Below, one piece after another: positions 9,193-17,345 of a stretch of 64,000 nucleotides of DNA; within the stretch, counting starts at the first letter, position 1, and every line of letters starts with the position of its first letter. Origin of the DNA: Arcicella rigui. Its GTDB lineage: Bacteria; Bacteroidota; Bacteroidia; Cytophagales; Spirosomataceae. A program made the position numbers and the translations under genes. Below the pieces are notes generated by a model, which did no database searches, was not told where the DNA came from, and was given only the letters and a program-made list of their open reading frames with translations. Location: NCBI RefSeq assembly GCF_034929435.1, contig NZ_JAYFUM010000019.1, positions 62,001-126,000 of the forward strand, read 5' to 3'.

Positions 9193-9717
9193 ATGAAAAA
9201 GTTGAGAAAATATTTGTGTGCTGTTGCCGTAGTGGTGGCGGCGATGCTTTCGTTTACTTCATTGGCTCAGTTTGGTGGAGGTGGTGGTCCGGGTAGGGGA
9301 GATATGCCCCCAAATATGGAAGGAAGAGCGACTCCAGAGCCACCAGACCCTGAAAAAATGGTTGAACAAGAAGTAAAATGGATGAAGAAAAAGCTGAAAT
9401 TAAAGCCCGACCAAACCGAACGAGTAACGGATATTTCTACTAAATACGCTTTCGCTCAGGTGGATTTGTTGGATAAAAGTATGAAAAAAGGAACTCGTCC
9501 TACGGAAAAAGATATGAAGCAAATCAAGGAAAAAATGGATGCTTTGATGGTTCAGAAAGATAAGGAAATGAGTTTGGTACTTGCCCCGAAACAGTTTGAA
9601 AAATACCTAAAAAAGCGTGAAGACCTTGCCAAAAGTGTAGAAAAAAGTAATGGTAGAACAAATGATGGACCGCCAGCAGGTGGCCCACAAGGTGGAGGCG
9701 GACGAACTCCTTTCTAA
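9193..9717 (+). CDS. Periplasmic Spy/CpxP-like protein, Gly-rich ends
   Basis: 174 residues. A signal peptide (about residues 1-26, ending SFTSLAQ) is followed by a Gly/Pro-rich spacer, a charged helical core (about 55-150) and a Gly-rich tail. The core has two L-x-x-x-Q-like motifs, LKLKPDQTERV and VLAPKQFEKYL, in the arrangement seen in Spy/CpxP-type periplasmic proteins and common in Bacteroidota. A role in envelope stress or as a small chaperone is inferred from this. The gene ends at a strong bidirectional terminator shared with rpiA. Confidence 0.7.
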   Translation: MKKLRKYLCAVAVVVAAMLSFTSLAQFGGGGGPGRGDMPPNMEGRATPEPPDPEKMVEQEVKWMKKKLKLKPDQTERVTDISTKYAFAQVDLLDKSMKKGTRPTEKDMKQIKEKMDALMVQKDKEMSLVLAPKQFEKYLKKREDLAKSVEKSNGRTNDGPPAGGPQGGGGRTPF

Positions 9718-9764
9718 ATCAAAAGCTCTCAGTCTATCAATGAATAGGCTGAGAGCTTTTGATT
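9717..9764. terminator. Bidirectional terminator
   Basis: A stem of about 20 pairs (AATCAAAAGCTCTCAG with CTGAGAGCTTTTGATT, plus inner pairs) starting within the stop codon of the 9193-9717 gene and ending 15 bases before the rpiA stop. It serves both convergent genes. Confidence 0.9.
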
Positions 9765-9778
9765 TTAAATACAAAATA

Positions 9779-10468
9779 TTATTTTTCAATGATGTTAATG
9801 CCTTCATTTCCAGCAATAATGGCTTTGGTGGCTAATCCATAAAAGAGTGAATGCTCTACTACTCCAGTCATCATTTGAATACTGCTGTTCACATTTGCCC
9901 AGTCTGGCACTGCTTTATAATACACATCTAATAAGTAATTACCATTGTCGGAAACAACTGCTCCATCTTTTTCTTTGGAAGTTCGTAAGCTCAATACTGC
10001 ATTGGGGAATTGCTGAGTTAATTTGGCTGAAACAGTTTTTAATGCTTGTGGAAGAATTTCTATCACCACAGGATATTTTAAATCAAATTGTTTTACATAC
10101 TTCTCATAGTCGCCAATCAAAATAAATTCTTTTGCCATAGTGGCCAAAATCTTTTCGTTGGTATGAATCCCACCGCCACTTTTTAAAGCATTAAGTTGAG
10201 AGTCGAATTGGTCGCAACCGTCGAAATAGACATCTATTTCAGAAAGATACGCAGTGGTTTGTACGTTAAGCCCTTTTTCAATCAATAAATTAGTGGTTTT
10301 GAAAGAGGAAGAAGTAAAAGTTAAGGCAGACGCTAAAGAACTATTTTCGGCAATGAGATTTACCAAATAGGCAATAGAAGTACCAGCACCCAAACCTATC
10401 ACATTGCCTTTGAGGTGTCTCAAGGCTTCCGTAGCCGCTTGCATTTTATAATTTATTGGGTTTTCCAT
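9779..10468 (-). CDS. rpiA: Ribose-5-phosphate isomerase A
   Basis: Interconverts ribose 5-phosphate and ribulose 5-phosphate in the pentose phosphate pathway. The 229 residues show the family order: phosphate loop GLGAGTSIAYLV near 26, the catalytic segment FDGCDQFDSQLNALKSGGG near 82-100, and EKILA just after. The consensus here is DGADE...KGGGG; both aspartates, the lysine and the following glutamate are kept, but the Ala is Cys and the Glu of DGADE is Gln. This is a mild oddity and does not remove the known catalytic residues. It is a single-gene unit. Confidence 0.92.
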   Translation of the reverse strand: MENPINYKMQAATEALRHLKGNVIGLGAGTSIAYLVNLIAENSSLASALTFTSSSFKTTNLLIEKGLNVQTTAYLSEIDVYFDGCDQFDSQLNALKSGGGIHTNEKILATMAKEFILIGDYEKYVKQFDLKYPVVIEILPQALKTVSAKLTQQFPNAVLSLRTSKEKDGAVVSDNGNYLLDVYYKAVPDWANVNSSIQMMTGVVEHSLFYGLATKAIIAGNEGINIIEK

Positions 10469-10689
10469 AAATGATTGATTTGATTAAAAAAATGATTTGA
10501 AGCTGTCGGCTAAACGAATTATTGATGTTTTAGCGTAATTTATCAGATTTTAGATAAAAATAAAACCCGATTTTATTATAAGTCCAATTGCTGATTTCAA
10601 AAAGTTCATTGCTAAGAACATAAATTTAATTTGGCTCATTACTAAATTAAATTTATATTTATTAAACAAAAATCAACCTGCCAAACGCT

Positions 10690-11127
10690 ATGAAAAACTT
10701 TACTCTTCTTGTGGCTCTTTGGGCTTGTATTGCCTGCAACGCTTCCGAAAAACCAAGTACTACTGCTAATACTCACGAAGCTTTCATTCGACAATATTAT
10801 GCTTATTTCAATCAGCATGATTGGGGGAAAATGGCAAATATGTACACCGAAACGGCTGATTTTAAAGACCCTTCGCTTGGAAAAGGCATCGTAAAACAAA
10901 CTCGTGAACAAACCATTAAAAAGTACAGCGAATTAAGCCAAGCTTTTCCAGACCTTAGAGATTCCATCACCAATATTTATCCAGCAGGTGAAAAACATAT
11001 TGTAGTAGAATTTATCTCAAGAGGTACTGCTCCAGATAAATCTACTTTTGAGTTACCCATTTGCACGATTTTTACTATCGAAAAAGGCTTGATAAGTAAA
11101 GACTTTACGTATTACGATAATTTTTGA
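10690..11127 (+). CDS. SnoaL/NTF2-like lipoprotein
   Basis: 145 residues. An N-terminal hydrophobic stretch ends LWACIAC, which can act as a lipobox with Cys at about residue 17. The rest has the cone-shaped NTF2/SnoaL pattern: FIRQYYAYFNQHDWGKMANMYTE (written here across two helices), a D-F-K-D-P segment, then beta strands ending in FTIEKGLISKDFTYYDNF. Such proteins bind small hydrophobic ligands or act as isomerase/hydrolase-like enzymes; the substrate cannot be told. Surface anchoring is inferred from the lipobox. Confidence 0.7.
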   Translation: MKNFTLLVALWACIACNASEKPSTTANTHEAFIRQYYAYFNQHDWGKMANMYTETADFKDPSLGKGIVKQTREQTIKKYSELSQAFPDLRDSITNIYPAGEKHIVVEFISRGTAPDKSTFELPICTIFTIEKGLISKDFTYYDNF

Positions 11128-11282
11128 TATTTTCATGAATTACTCTAACTGAACTTGTCGAGTTATGGTTTAAGGTGCTGAATGATAATTGATTAAGATG
11201 CTTTAAACTGAAGATAATTTTGTATGATTACTTTATTCTGTGTTCTTATTTATCTTTTTTTTAAACGCTAAAAATTAAAACT

Positions 11283-11780
11283 ATGTTTGGACTTACCTCT
11301 CTCGGAATCATTCATACTGCCATTAGCTTGGTGGCGGTAGCAACGGGTGCAATTTCCCTCATTCGCCAAAAAGAAATTGCTTGGGGCAATAGCATTGGCA
11401 ATATCTATGTTATTACAACCATTCTAACTTGTTTGACAGGCTTTGGTATTTACCAACATGGAGGTTTTGGAAAACCTCATGTATTGGGAATTATTACTTT
11501 GCTGGTTTTAGGGTTGGTTTATTTGGCACAAAATAATAATTCGCCTTTTGGCAAGCTTTCGTTGTATATCGAAAAAATCGGGTACTCTATGACCTTCTTT
11601 TTTCATTTAGTACCAGGCGTTACTGAAACACTAACCCGACTTCCGATTGACAAACCTGTTGCCAGTAGCCCCGAAGACTCACTTGTTACTACTTTGGTAG
11701 GAATATGTTTTGTGCTGTTTGCTATTGGAGCAACGTTTCAAGCAGTAGCTTTGAAGCAAAAATTAAGTCAAAATACTTAA
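11283..11780 (+). CDS. Four-helix membrane protein, unknown function
   Basis: 165 residues with four hydrophobic spans (about 8-26, 40-57, 67-83 and 132-152) and short loops. A conserved-looking HGGFGKPH lies after the second span, and FHLVPGVTETLTRLP sits between spans three and four, giving several histidines that could bind heme or metal. I do not recognise a named family with confidence; it may belong to the DUF2306-like group. It lies 40 bases ahead of the acyltransferase-like membrane protein and may be co-transcribed with it. Confidence 0.7.
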   Translation: MFGLTSLGIIHTAISLVAVATGAISLIRQKEIAWGNSIGNIYVITTILTCLTGFGIYQHGGFGKPHVLGIITLLVLGLVYLAQNNNSPFGKLSLYIEKIGYSMTFFFHLVPGVTETLTRLPIDKPVASSPEDSLVTTLVGICFVLFAIGATFQAVALKQKLSQNT

Positions 11781-11820
11781 ACAAACCTTTTTTAATCAAT
11801 TCAATTTGTAGCTATTCGGT

Positions 11821-13014
11821 ATGACAGAGATTAAGCGTATTGTATCAATGGATGTTTTCAGAGCATTAACAATGCTTTTGATGATTTTTGTAAATGACCT
11901 CTGGACTTTGAAAAATATCCCTCTGTGGTTGGAACACGCCGAAGCGAATCAAGATTTTTTGGGTTTGGCAGATACTGTTTTCCCTTGCTTTCTATTTATT
12001 GTGGGTATGGCTATTCCTTTTGCTATCAAAAACCGTATAGCAAAAGGAGATACGCCTTTGCAGTTGGTCAAGCATATTGTTACTCGTTCGCTTGCTTTGT
12101 TAATTATGGGCATTTTTACGGTAAATGTACCAGAAATCAATGCTCAGGCAACAGGTATGAGTAGCGAAGTATTTCAAATACTGATGGTAATGGGCTTTTT
12201 TCTTATCTGGAATGTGTATCCAAAAGCAGAGGCTTTTAAAAGTAAACTATTTTCAGGCTTGCAAGCTGTTGGTGTACTGATTTTATTGGGTTTAGCCTAT
12301 ATTTTTAAAGCTGGGCCAAATGATAAGTTGGTAGGAATGACAACCCAATGGTGGGGAATTTTAGGGCTAATCGGATGGACTTACCTTACCGCAGCCCTCA
12401 TTTACTTATTTGCTTATCGAAAAACTTATTTATTGGTCTTGTGCTTTTTCCTTTTTAACCTTTTAGCAATAGCTGGACACGCAGGTTTCCTAACAAAAAT
12501 TTGGGAAAATGGCCCTTCTGAATGGATTTTAGCGAATGGTGCTTTGTTTGCTTTTGCCTTTGCAGGAATGTTGGTAAGTATCACTTTAGAAAAATACTCA
12601 ACGCTTTCTAATCAGTATTTGCTTGTTGGAGGCTATATTTTGATGGGTTCGGTACTGATTATGTTAGGTTTTGTAGCCAGACATTTCTTTATTATTTCTA
12701 AAATCCAATCTACACCAACGTGGGTTTTACTTTGTAGCGGTATCGCTCTTATCTTTTTTGCAATCATTTATTTTCTGGTTGATGTCAAAGGGAAATCCGC
12801 TTGGTTTAGTAGTATCAAAACCGCTGGTACAAGTACGCTTACTTGTTACTTAGTGCCGTATTGGTATTATAGTATTGCGAATTTATCAGGAATTTCCTTG
12901 CCTGATTTTTTGACTACTGGACTTGTAGGATTAATCAAATCTTTAGCTTACGCTTTTATCGTTATCGGTATAACGGCTTTACTTGGCAAGCTAAAGATTA
13001 AACTGAAAATTTGA
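11821..13014 (+). CDS. HGSNAT-like (DUF5009/DUF1624) membrane acyltransferase-family protein
   Basis: 397 residues with about ten membrane helices. The N-terminus RIVSMDVFRALTMLLMIFVN is the hallmark of the heparan-alpha-glucosaminide N-acetyltransferase-like/DUF5009 family, followed by ADTVFPCFLFIVGMAIPFAI. Members are thought to move acyl groups across the membrane onto sugars; Bacteroidota carry many of unknown substrate. It follows the four-helix membrane gene by 40 bases and converges on the LytTR regulator gene. The family is secure, the substrate unknown. Confidence 0.8.
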   Translation: MTEIKRIVSMDVFRALTMLLMIFVNDLWTLKNIPLWLEHAEANQDFLGLADTVFPCFLFIVGMAIPFAIKNRIAKGDTPLQLVKHIVTRSLALLIMGIFTVNVPEINAQATGMSSEVFQILMVMGFFLIWNVYPKAEAFKSKLFSGLQAVGVLILLGLAYIFKAGPNDKLVGMTTQWWGILGLIGWTYLTAALIYLFAYRKTYLLVLCFFLFNLLAIAGHAGFLTKIWENGPSEWILANGALFAFAFAGMLVSITLEKYSTLSNQYLLVGGYILMGSVLIMLGFVARHFFIISKIQSTPTWVLLCSGIALIFFAIIYFLVDVKGKSAWFSSIKTAGTSTLTCYLVPYWYYSIANLSGISLPDFLTTGLVGLIKSLAYAFIVIGITALLGKLKIKLKI

Positions 13015-13025
13015 GATTTCTTTTA

Positions 13026-13044
13026 CTCGACTTGGAAAGTCGAG
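13026..13044. terminator. Short hairpin between convergent genes
   Basis: CTCGACTT pairs with AAGTCGAG around three bases, midway between the convergent genes ending at 13014 and 13052. It lacks a strong T run, so termination is only plausible. Confidence 0.4.
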
Positions 13045-13051
13045 GTACTTA

Positions 13052-13738
13052 CTATGTTTTCAATTTGTCTTTAATCAAAGACAGGCTTTCTTCGTAGGAC
13101 GCTCCTATGGGAATTTCTGTGGCTTGAATAAAAACAGATTGTCGAGTGATTTTGCTTACTTTTTGATAAGCAATAATGTACGAACGATGTACTCTGACAA
13201 AATACTTTTCGGGTAAAATTTGAAGGGCTTCTATCATCGTTTGTCGGCTTAGAAGCTTTTTATTTTTCAAGAAAAAAGTGAGGTAATTGCCTTCGGCTTC
13301 GATATAAAGTATGTCGTCAAAAAACACTTTTTCTTCTTCATAACCTGTTTTGATAAAAATAAAATCTCGTTCATTTCCTTCTTTGCTTTCTTTGGCTGCC
13401 AGTGCTTTGTTGCAGGCTTTGGTAAATCTTGCCAAAGAAAAAGGTTTCAATAAGTAATCAATCGCATCCAATTCAAAACCCTGTACGGCGTATTCGGAAT
13501 AGGCGGTAGTAAAGATAATCATGGGTACTTTCTGTAAGCAATGCACGAAGTCGATACCCGAAATATCGGGCATTTTGATGTCCAAAAAGATTAAATCGAC
13601 TTTGTTGTTTTGCAAATAAGGAATGGCTTCAAAAGCATCCGTAAAAGAGGCTTTTAAGGTCAAAAAAGGAATTTTAGTCGCATGAAATTGTATGACTTCT
13701 AAAGCCTTTGGCTCGTCGTCGATGGCTATGGCAATCAT
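13052..13738 (-). CDS. LytTR-family response regulator
   Basis: 228 residues. The receiver domain (1-120) has Asp7-Asp8, the phosphate-accepting Asp53 in IFLDIKMPDISG, the Thr of TTAYSEYA near 77 and the Lys of YLLKPF near 98. The LytTR DNA-binding domain (about 128-228) shows ILYIEAEGNYLTFFL and FVRVHRSYIIA, both family hallmarks. It is encoded downstream of a LytS-type sensor kinase on the same strand, separated by about 150 bases of low-complexity DNA, so the two form a two-component system. The targets are not visible. Confidence 0.95.
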   Translation of the reverse strand: MIAIAIDDEPKALEVIQFHATKIPFLTLKASFTDAFEAIPYLQNNKVDLIFLDIKMPDISGIDFVHCLQKVPMIIFTTAYSEYAVQGFELDAIDYLLKPFSLARFTKACNKALAAKESKEGNERDFIFIKTGYEEEKVFFDDILYIEAEGNYLTFFLKNKKLLSRQTMIEALQILPEKYFVRVHRSYIIAYQKVSKITRQSVFIQATEIPIGASYEESLSLIKDKLKT

Positions 13739-13739
13739 T

Positions 13740-13887
13740 TTACGTGGTGAGTTGTGAGTGATGAATGGTGAATTTTTTGAAGTTGCTAAACGTGCTTTCG
13801 CTCTTCTTCCAATTTTCTTCCCTCTTTCATCTTGTATCTTTCATCTTTTGTCTTTCATCTTTTGTCTTTCTTCTTTTAATCACTAAT
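13740..13887. repeat. Low-complexity spacer in the two-component operon
   Basis: The gap between the kinase and regulator genes holds repeats of TTTCATCTTTTGTC and of GGTGAGTTGTGAGTGATGAATGG-like text (given here in pieces: GGTGAGTTG, TGAGTGATG, AATGGTGAA). Similar text occurs at 8003-8038, 32400-32535 and 37080-37105. Confidence 0.7.
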
Positions 13888-15438
13888 CTACTGACCAATC
13901 CCCAAAGAAAGGGTCAATGATACAAAATAATCTTGTTCAGATTGTTGAATTTCTAAGGTATGTCTTTGTGGATAAATGAGTTCCAAGCGTTTTTGAACAT
14001 TCTCTAAGCCAATGCCCGATTGCTTTTCTGTGTCATTTTCATTTTTAGGATGTAGCGAATTGTGTACTTTAAAATACAATTTTTGAGCATCAAAAGTAAG
14101 CGTAATATAAATCCAAGAGGGTTTTCTAAAACTAATGCCATGCTTAAAAGCATTTTCTACAAAAGGATTCAACAACATCGGTGCAATATAAATTTCATGG
14201 TCGAGCTGTTGGATATTTACACGAATCTCAATCTCATGCGATTCGTCCAAACGCATTTGTTGAATTTCGATAAAATTTTCTAAATATGCTATTTCCTTGC
14301 TCAAAGGAATACGCTCTTGATGGTTTTCGTGTAGCATAAATCGCATCATATCGCCCAATTTCTGAATGCCATTAGAGGTTTTTTCTGCTTCTTCTTTCAA
14401 TGCCACTGCATACAAAGTATTCAGGGCATTAAACAAAAAATGAGGATTAATCTGCGAACGTAAAGTATCCAGTTCGGCTGATTTTTGGAATACTTTGCTC
14501 AGTAATTGTTTCTTTTCTTCAAAAAACAACCAACGAACAAGTGCTGTTGCAAAACCCAGTAAATGAGGTAAAATAAAAAAGCCAAAGAAAAAGCCTCGAC
14601 TGGCAATTTTATGCCAAAGTAAATACAAAATGACGCTTAATAAAGTATATGTAAAAAGCCCCAAAAAAGGCACAACAAGCTCTTTTTGAACAGAATAATT
14701 GATTTTTGCAAAATATGGGATAACGATTTTAAAGAAAAAAAAATGTAGTGCCGTAATCAACAGTAATTGAAAAATGCCCACCATCAAGCCATTTAAACCC
14801 ACAATAAGATTGGCTACTTTGCCAAAAAGGGAGAAAAAAGTAATGCCAAATACCGATACAATCCATATAAAATTGCTTAGGATTTTATGTTTGGCTTCTT
14901 GCTGTTTTTCATACAATTCGGCAGAATAATAGCATAGTTGAGCCACTACTTCATAAAAAGCGATGAGTATTAATACCGCAATGGTGTTGGTAAGTACATG
15001 CAGTTTTCTGTATAAAGAATAGACCATGAAACCTATTTCATTCCATTGTTCATCGTAGCGGAATCGCCAATAAAGCTTAAAATATCCATAAACGAAACTA
15101 CCCAGAAGTGCTAATACTATCACCGAAACCCAAAGAACGATAGTAGTTGTATCAAAGCTTTTTTGCTTGATGGCTGGAAAAACAAAGAAATGAAAAATTG
15201 CCCAAGCCGCAGTAAAAAGTACTGCGGCGGCAATGGTGGGAAAAATGTTGTTGATGATTTGGTCGTAACTGGCTAAATCTGCCCAAATTACTTCATGAGG
15301 AATAACAATTTCAGCTCGTTGACCAATATCGTAATCAAAATCATTGGCAATGCCAATAAGTCGCCTAACAACATAGATGATGATGGCTAAGAGGATAAAA
15401 ATAAATTCGTAGGGTCTGAATTTTTCGTGTGCGTTCAT
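13888..15438 (-). CDS. LytS-type membrane histidine kinase
   Basis: 516 residues. About eight membrane helices fill residues 10-310. A short coiled segment follows, then a His_kinase-type core with the phospho-acceptor His in QINPHFLFNALN, and a HATPase_c domain with LLNPFVENAFKHG and GIGLENVQKRL. There is no periplasmic sensor domain, so the signal is probably sensed within the membrane. It lies upstream of the LytTR regulator and is the natural partner. The ATG at 15438 precedes the first helix. Confidence 0.92.
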   Translation of the reverse strand: MNAHEKFRPYEFIFILLAIIIYVVRRLIGIANDFDYDIGQRAEIVIPHEVIWADLASYDQIINNIFPTIAAAVLFTAAWAIFHFFVFPAIKQKSFDTTTIVLWVSVIVLALLGSFVYGYFKLYWRFRYDEQWNEIGFMVYSLYRKLHVLTNTIAVLILIAFYEVVAQLCYYSAELYEKQQEAKHKILSNFIWIVSVFGITFFSLFGKVANLIVGLNGLMVGIFQLLLITALHFFFFKIVIPYFAKINYSVQKELVVPFLGLFTYTLLSVILYLLWHKIASRGFFFGFFILPHLLGFATALVRWLFFEEKKQLLSKVFQKSAELDTLRSQINPHFLFNALNTLYAVALKEEAEKTSNGIQKLGDMMRFMLHENHQERIPLSKEIAYLENFIEIQQMRLDESHEIEIRVNIQQLDHEIYIAPMLLNPFVENAFKHGISFRKPSWIYITLTFDAQKLYFKVHNSLHPKNENDTEKQSGIGLENVQKRLELIYPQRHTLEIQQSEQDYFVSLTLSLGIGQ

Positions 15439-15542
15439 ATCGTTTTTTTCATCAAAACTACATTACCGTTCAGAGGCAAATATAAAAATGTTATGAAATA
15501 AGCTGTTGCTGTGATGAAAAATGCTTTTAGCCTTTGCTGATG

Positions 15543-15605
15543 GATTACGCCCTTTCAGGGCGACATCCATCAGCAAGTGGAACGCCGCCCTGAAAGGGCG
15601 TAATC
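15543..15605. repeat. Paired REP-like palindromes left of the RAYT gene
   Basis: GATTACGCCCTTTCAGGGCG (15543-15562) is repeated in exact inverse orientation at 15586-15605, 23 bases apart. Each arm contains the small palindrome GCCCTttcAGGGC, so the block can fold as two small hairpins or one large one. Two CAATGGG..CCCATTG-like palindromes follow at about 15738 and 15797. Confidence 0.9.
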
Positions 15606-15634
15606 TATCAACACATGGCGGAGCCTTGTGCTAC
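15587..15634 (+). repeat. Left copy of a 48-bp direct repeat flanking the RAYT gene
   Basis: Begins GCCCTGAAAGGGC and ends CCTTGTGCTAC. It matches 16395-16442 at 44 of 48 positions with no gaps, in the same orientation, 808 bp apart. The transposase gene 15877-16329 lies between. Confidence 0.85.
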
Positions 15635-15876
15635 CGCCACACTGCGATGCCTATCTAGCATCCCACAGCCCTGTGGATGTGGCGTGTGGTTATGAGATAT
15701 GGAAGACGTTTGTATGAATATGATAGTTCATGTTTTTCAATGGGCGATGCCCATTGTTGATGGATGTCACCCTTTCAGGGCTTTTGTTGGCTTCTTTCGA
15801 TGGGCATTACCCATTGTTGGTATATTTACGCCCTTGCAGGGCTAAACTAAATGCTTTTTCTTTAACCCATAACCAG

Positions 15877-16329
15877 CTATTCCCAAACATATCGTTCATC
15901 AAATTCAACTTTATACTTTTTTAGAAATGCTCTGTATTCGTCTTGAAAGGTCTTTTTGCGGTGATGTTCATGTTGGTTTTTGATATATTGTACAACTACG
16001 TCTATTTGACTTGGATTCACCGAAAACGCTCCATAGCCATTTTGCCAATAGAAATTTTTTAACGATTCATCTTTGGTTTTCATCCATTTTGAAGCGTGAG
16101 ATTTAAGCTCTTCTACCAATTTCATTAAGGCTATTTTTTTGGATAGCATACAAAGTATATGAATATGGTCAGTATATCCTCCAACAATGATGGGCTGACA
16201 ATCTAATTTTTTGCAGATACCCCCTAAATAATGATGAAGTTCATTTTCGTAGGGCGGGTGTATAAGTGGCTGACGATATTTGGTACTAAATACAATGTGT
16301 ATATAGTTTTTTACAAGTGATTGTCCCAT
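15877..16329 (-). CDS. REP-associated tyrosine transposase (IS200-like, RAYT)
   Basis: 150 residues of the Y1 HUH transposase family. The HUH motif is His55-x-His57 in YTDHIHILCM, and the likely nucleophile is Tyr115 in VVVQYIKNQHEHH; WQNGYGAFSV is a further hallmark. The gene looks intact (start ATG 16329). It is embedded in REP-like palindromes on both sides (15543-15850 and 16390-16890) and has no IS200-type partner gene, which fits a domesticated RAYT rather than a free insertion sequence. Known members cut and process REP DNA; activity here is inferred. Confidence 0.9.
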   Translation of the reverse strand: MGQSLVKNYIHIVFSTKYRQPLIHPPYENELHHYLGGICKKLDCQPIIVGGYTDHIHILCMLSKKIALMKLVEELKSHASKWMKTKDESLKNFYWQNGYGAFSVNPSQIDVVVQYIKNQHEHHRKKTFQDEYRAFLKKYKVEFDERYVWE

Positions 16330-16394
16330 ATATAATAATTCGTTTAAGGTTAAAACTACAAATCAAAAATATACGCTGCATCTCAATCCTCCAA

Positions 16395-16442
16395 GCCCTG
16401 AAAGGGCATAATCTATCAACACATGGCAACGCCTTGTGCTAC
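16395..16442 (+). repeat. Right copy of the 48-bp direct repeat
   Basis: Partner of 15587-15634 on the other side of the transposase gene. A second GCCCTGAAAGGGC palindrome follows at about 16460. Confidence 0.85.
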
Positions 16443-16547
16443 TGCTATACTCTCCCAAGCCCTGAAAGGGCGAAATCCCTTAGCACAGGGTAACACCCTG
16501 TGTTTTGTGGTTGCGGTGTATGGATGATGGTTCACGTTATGCGTTTT

Positions 16548-16886
16548 CAATGGGCGTTACCCATTGTTGATAGATTTTGCCCTTTGGGGGCTATGTGATT
16601 TATTTCAATGGGCGTTACCCATTGTTGATAGATTTTGCCTTTTTGGGGCTATGTGATTTATTTCAATGGGCGTTAACCATTGTTGATAGATTTTGCCCTC
16701 TCGGGGCTATGTCATTTATTTCAATGGGCGTTACCCATTGTTGATGTATTTTGCCCTTTCAGGGCTATGTGATTTATTTTCAATGGGCGTTACCCATTGT
16801 TGATGTATTTCGCCCTTTCAGGGTTATGTGATTTATTTCAATGGGCGTTACCCATTGTTGATGTATTTTGCCCTTTCAGGGCTATG
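16548..16886. repeat. Tandem array, six 58-bp units with two palindromes each
   Basis: Copies start at 16548, 16606, 16664, 16722, 16781 and 16839, a 58-bp period with one 59-bp unit. Each unit holds CAATGGGcgttaCCCATTG and then GCCCTttcAGGGC-like text. The second palindrome varies between units (CTTTGGGGG, CTTTTTGGGG, CTCTCGGGG, CTTTCAGGG), and the first is broken in unit three (GTTAACC). No ORF is maintained. Confidence 0.95.
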
Positions 16887-16925
16887 AATATATTTTAAGT
16901 TCAATATACCGAAAAAGCAGAAAAC

Positions 16926-16962
16926 AAAAAAGCCTTTACGCAATATGCGAAAAGGCTTTTTT
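16926..16962 (-). terminator. Terminator of tRNA-Arg
   Basis: AAAAAAGCCTTT pairs with AAAGGCTTTTTT around an inner CGCA-ATA-TGCG stem, four bases beyond the 3' end of the tRNA on the minus strand. Confidence 0.85.
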
Positions 16963-16966
16963 GTTG

Positions 16967-17040
16967 TGGTCTCGTAGGGATTCGAACCCCAAACCTTCTG
17001 ATCCGTAGTCAGATGCTCTATCCAATTGAGCTACGAAACC
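16967..17040 (-). tRNA. tRNA-Arg(ACG)
   Basis: The minus-strand sequence starts GGTTTCGTAGCTCAATTGG and folds as a cloverleaf of 74 bases. The acceptor stem pairs GGTTTCG with CGAGACC (one G-U), the anticodon arm is CTGACTACGGATCAG with anticodon ACG, and the T arm carries GGTTCGAATCC. CCA is not encoded. The promoter lies at 17076-17106. Confidence 0.97.
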
Positions 17041-17075
17041 GTATTATTTAATTTGTTTCCCGTTGTTTGGGACTG

Positions 17076-17106
17076 CAAAGGTAGTAGGTTATTTTTCTAA
17101 TCCAAA
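17076..17106 (-). promoter_or_regulatory. Bacteroidota promoter of tRNA-Arg
   Basis: On the minus strand TTTG (17106-17103), a 19-base spacer, then TACCTTTG (17083-17076), 35 bases before the tRNA 5' end. This matches the TTTG-N19-21-TAnnTTTG consensus. Confidence 0.75.
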
Positions 17107-17210
17107 ACAAAAAAGTAGAAAAATTCAAACTTTTTTGTAAGTTTCTGATTTTTAATAGTTTAAAAATAGACTTTTTTTTTACTGATTCAGAAGGGATAAA
17201 AAATTAAGTA

Positions 17211-17246
17211 AAAATACCTCACTAACCCAAGTAAGTGAGGTATTTT
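17211..17246 (-). terminator. Terminator next to the tRNA relic
   Basis: AAAATACCTCACT pairs exactly with AGTGAGGTATTTT. It stands in the same place relative to the broken tRNA copy as the 16926 hairpin stands to the intact gene. Confidence 0.75.
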
Positions 17247-17264
17247 ACATATTACCAAAAAAAA

Positions 17265-17312
17265 TGTTGTGGTCTCGTAGGGATTCAAACCCCAAATTTC
17301 CTGATTTGTAGC
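17265..17312 (-). pseudogene. Broken 3' half of a tRNA-Arg gene
   Basis: Plus-strand 17265-17286 is identical to 16962-16983 (22 bases, the acceptor 3' strand and start of the T arm). The match then continues with several changes, mostly transitions, through the T arm and the anticodon stem. The D arm and the 5' acceptor strand are absent, so no tRNA can fold. Confidence 0.8.
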
Positions 17313-17345
17313 TGCTGAAATCCGAAGACCGACATCCGAAATCAA

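Noticed and set aside
15730..15924. Plus-strand ORF in the REP region
   Set aside because: It is made of REP palindromes and overlaps the end of the transposase gene; no family resemblance.
16548..16886. CRISPR-like array
   Set aside because: The repeat fills the whole 58-bp period; there are no variable spacers of constant length, and the units consist of palindromes.
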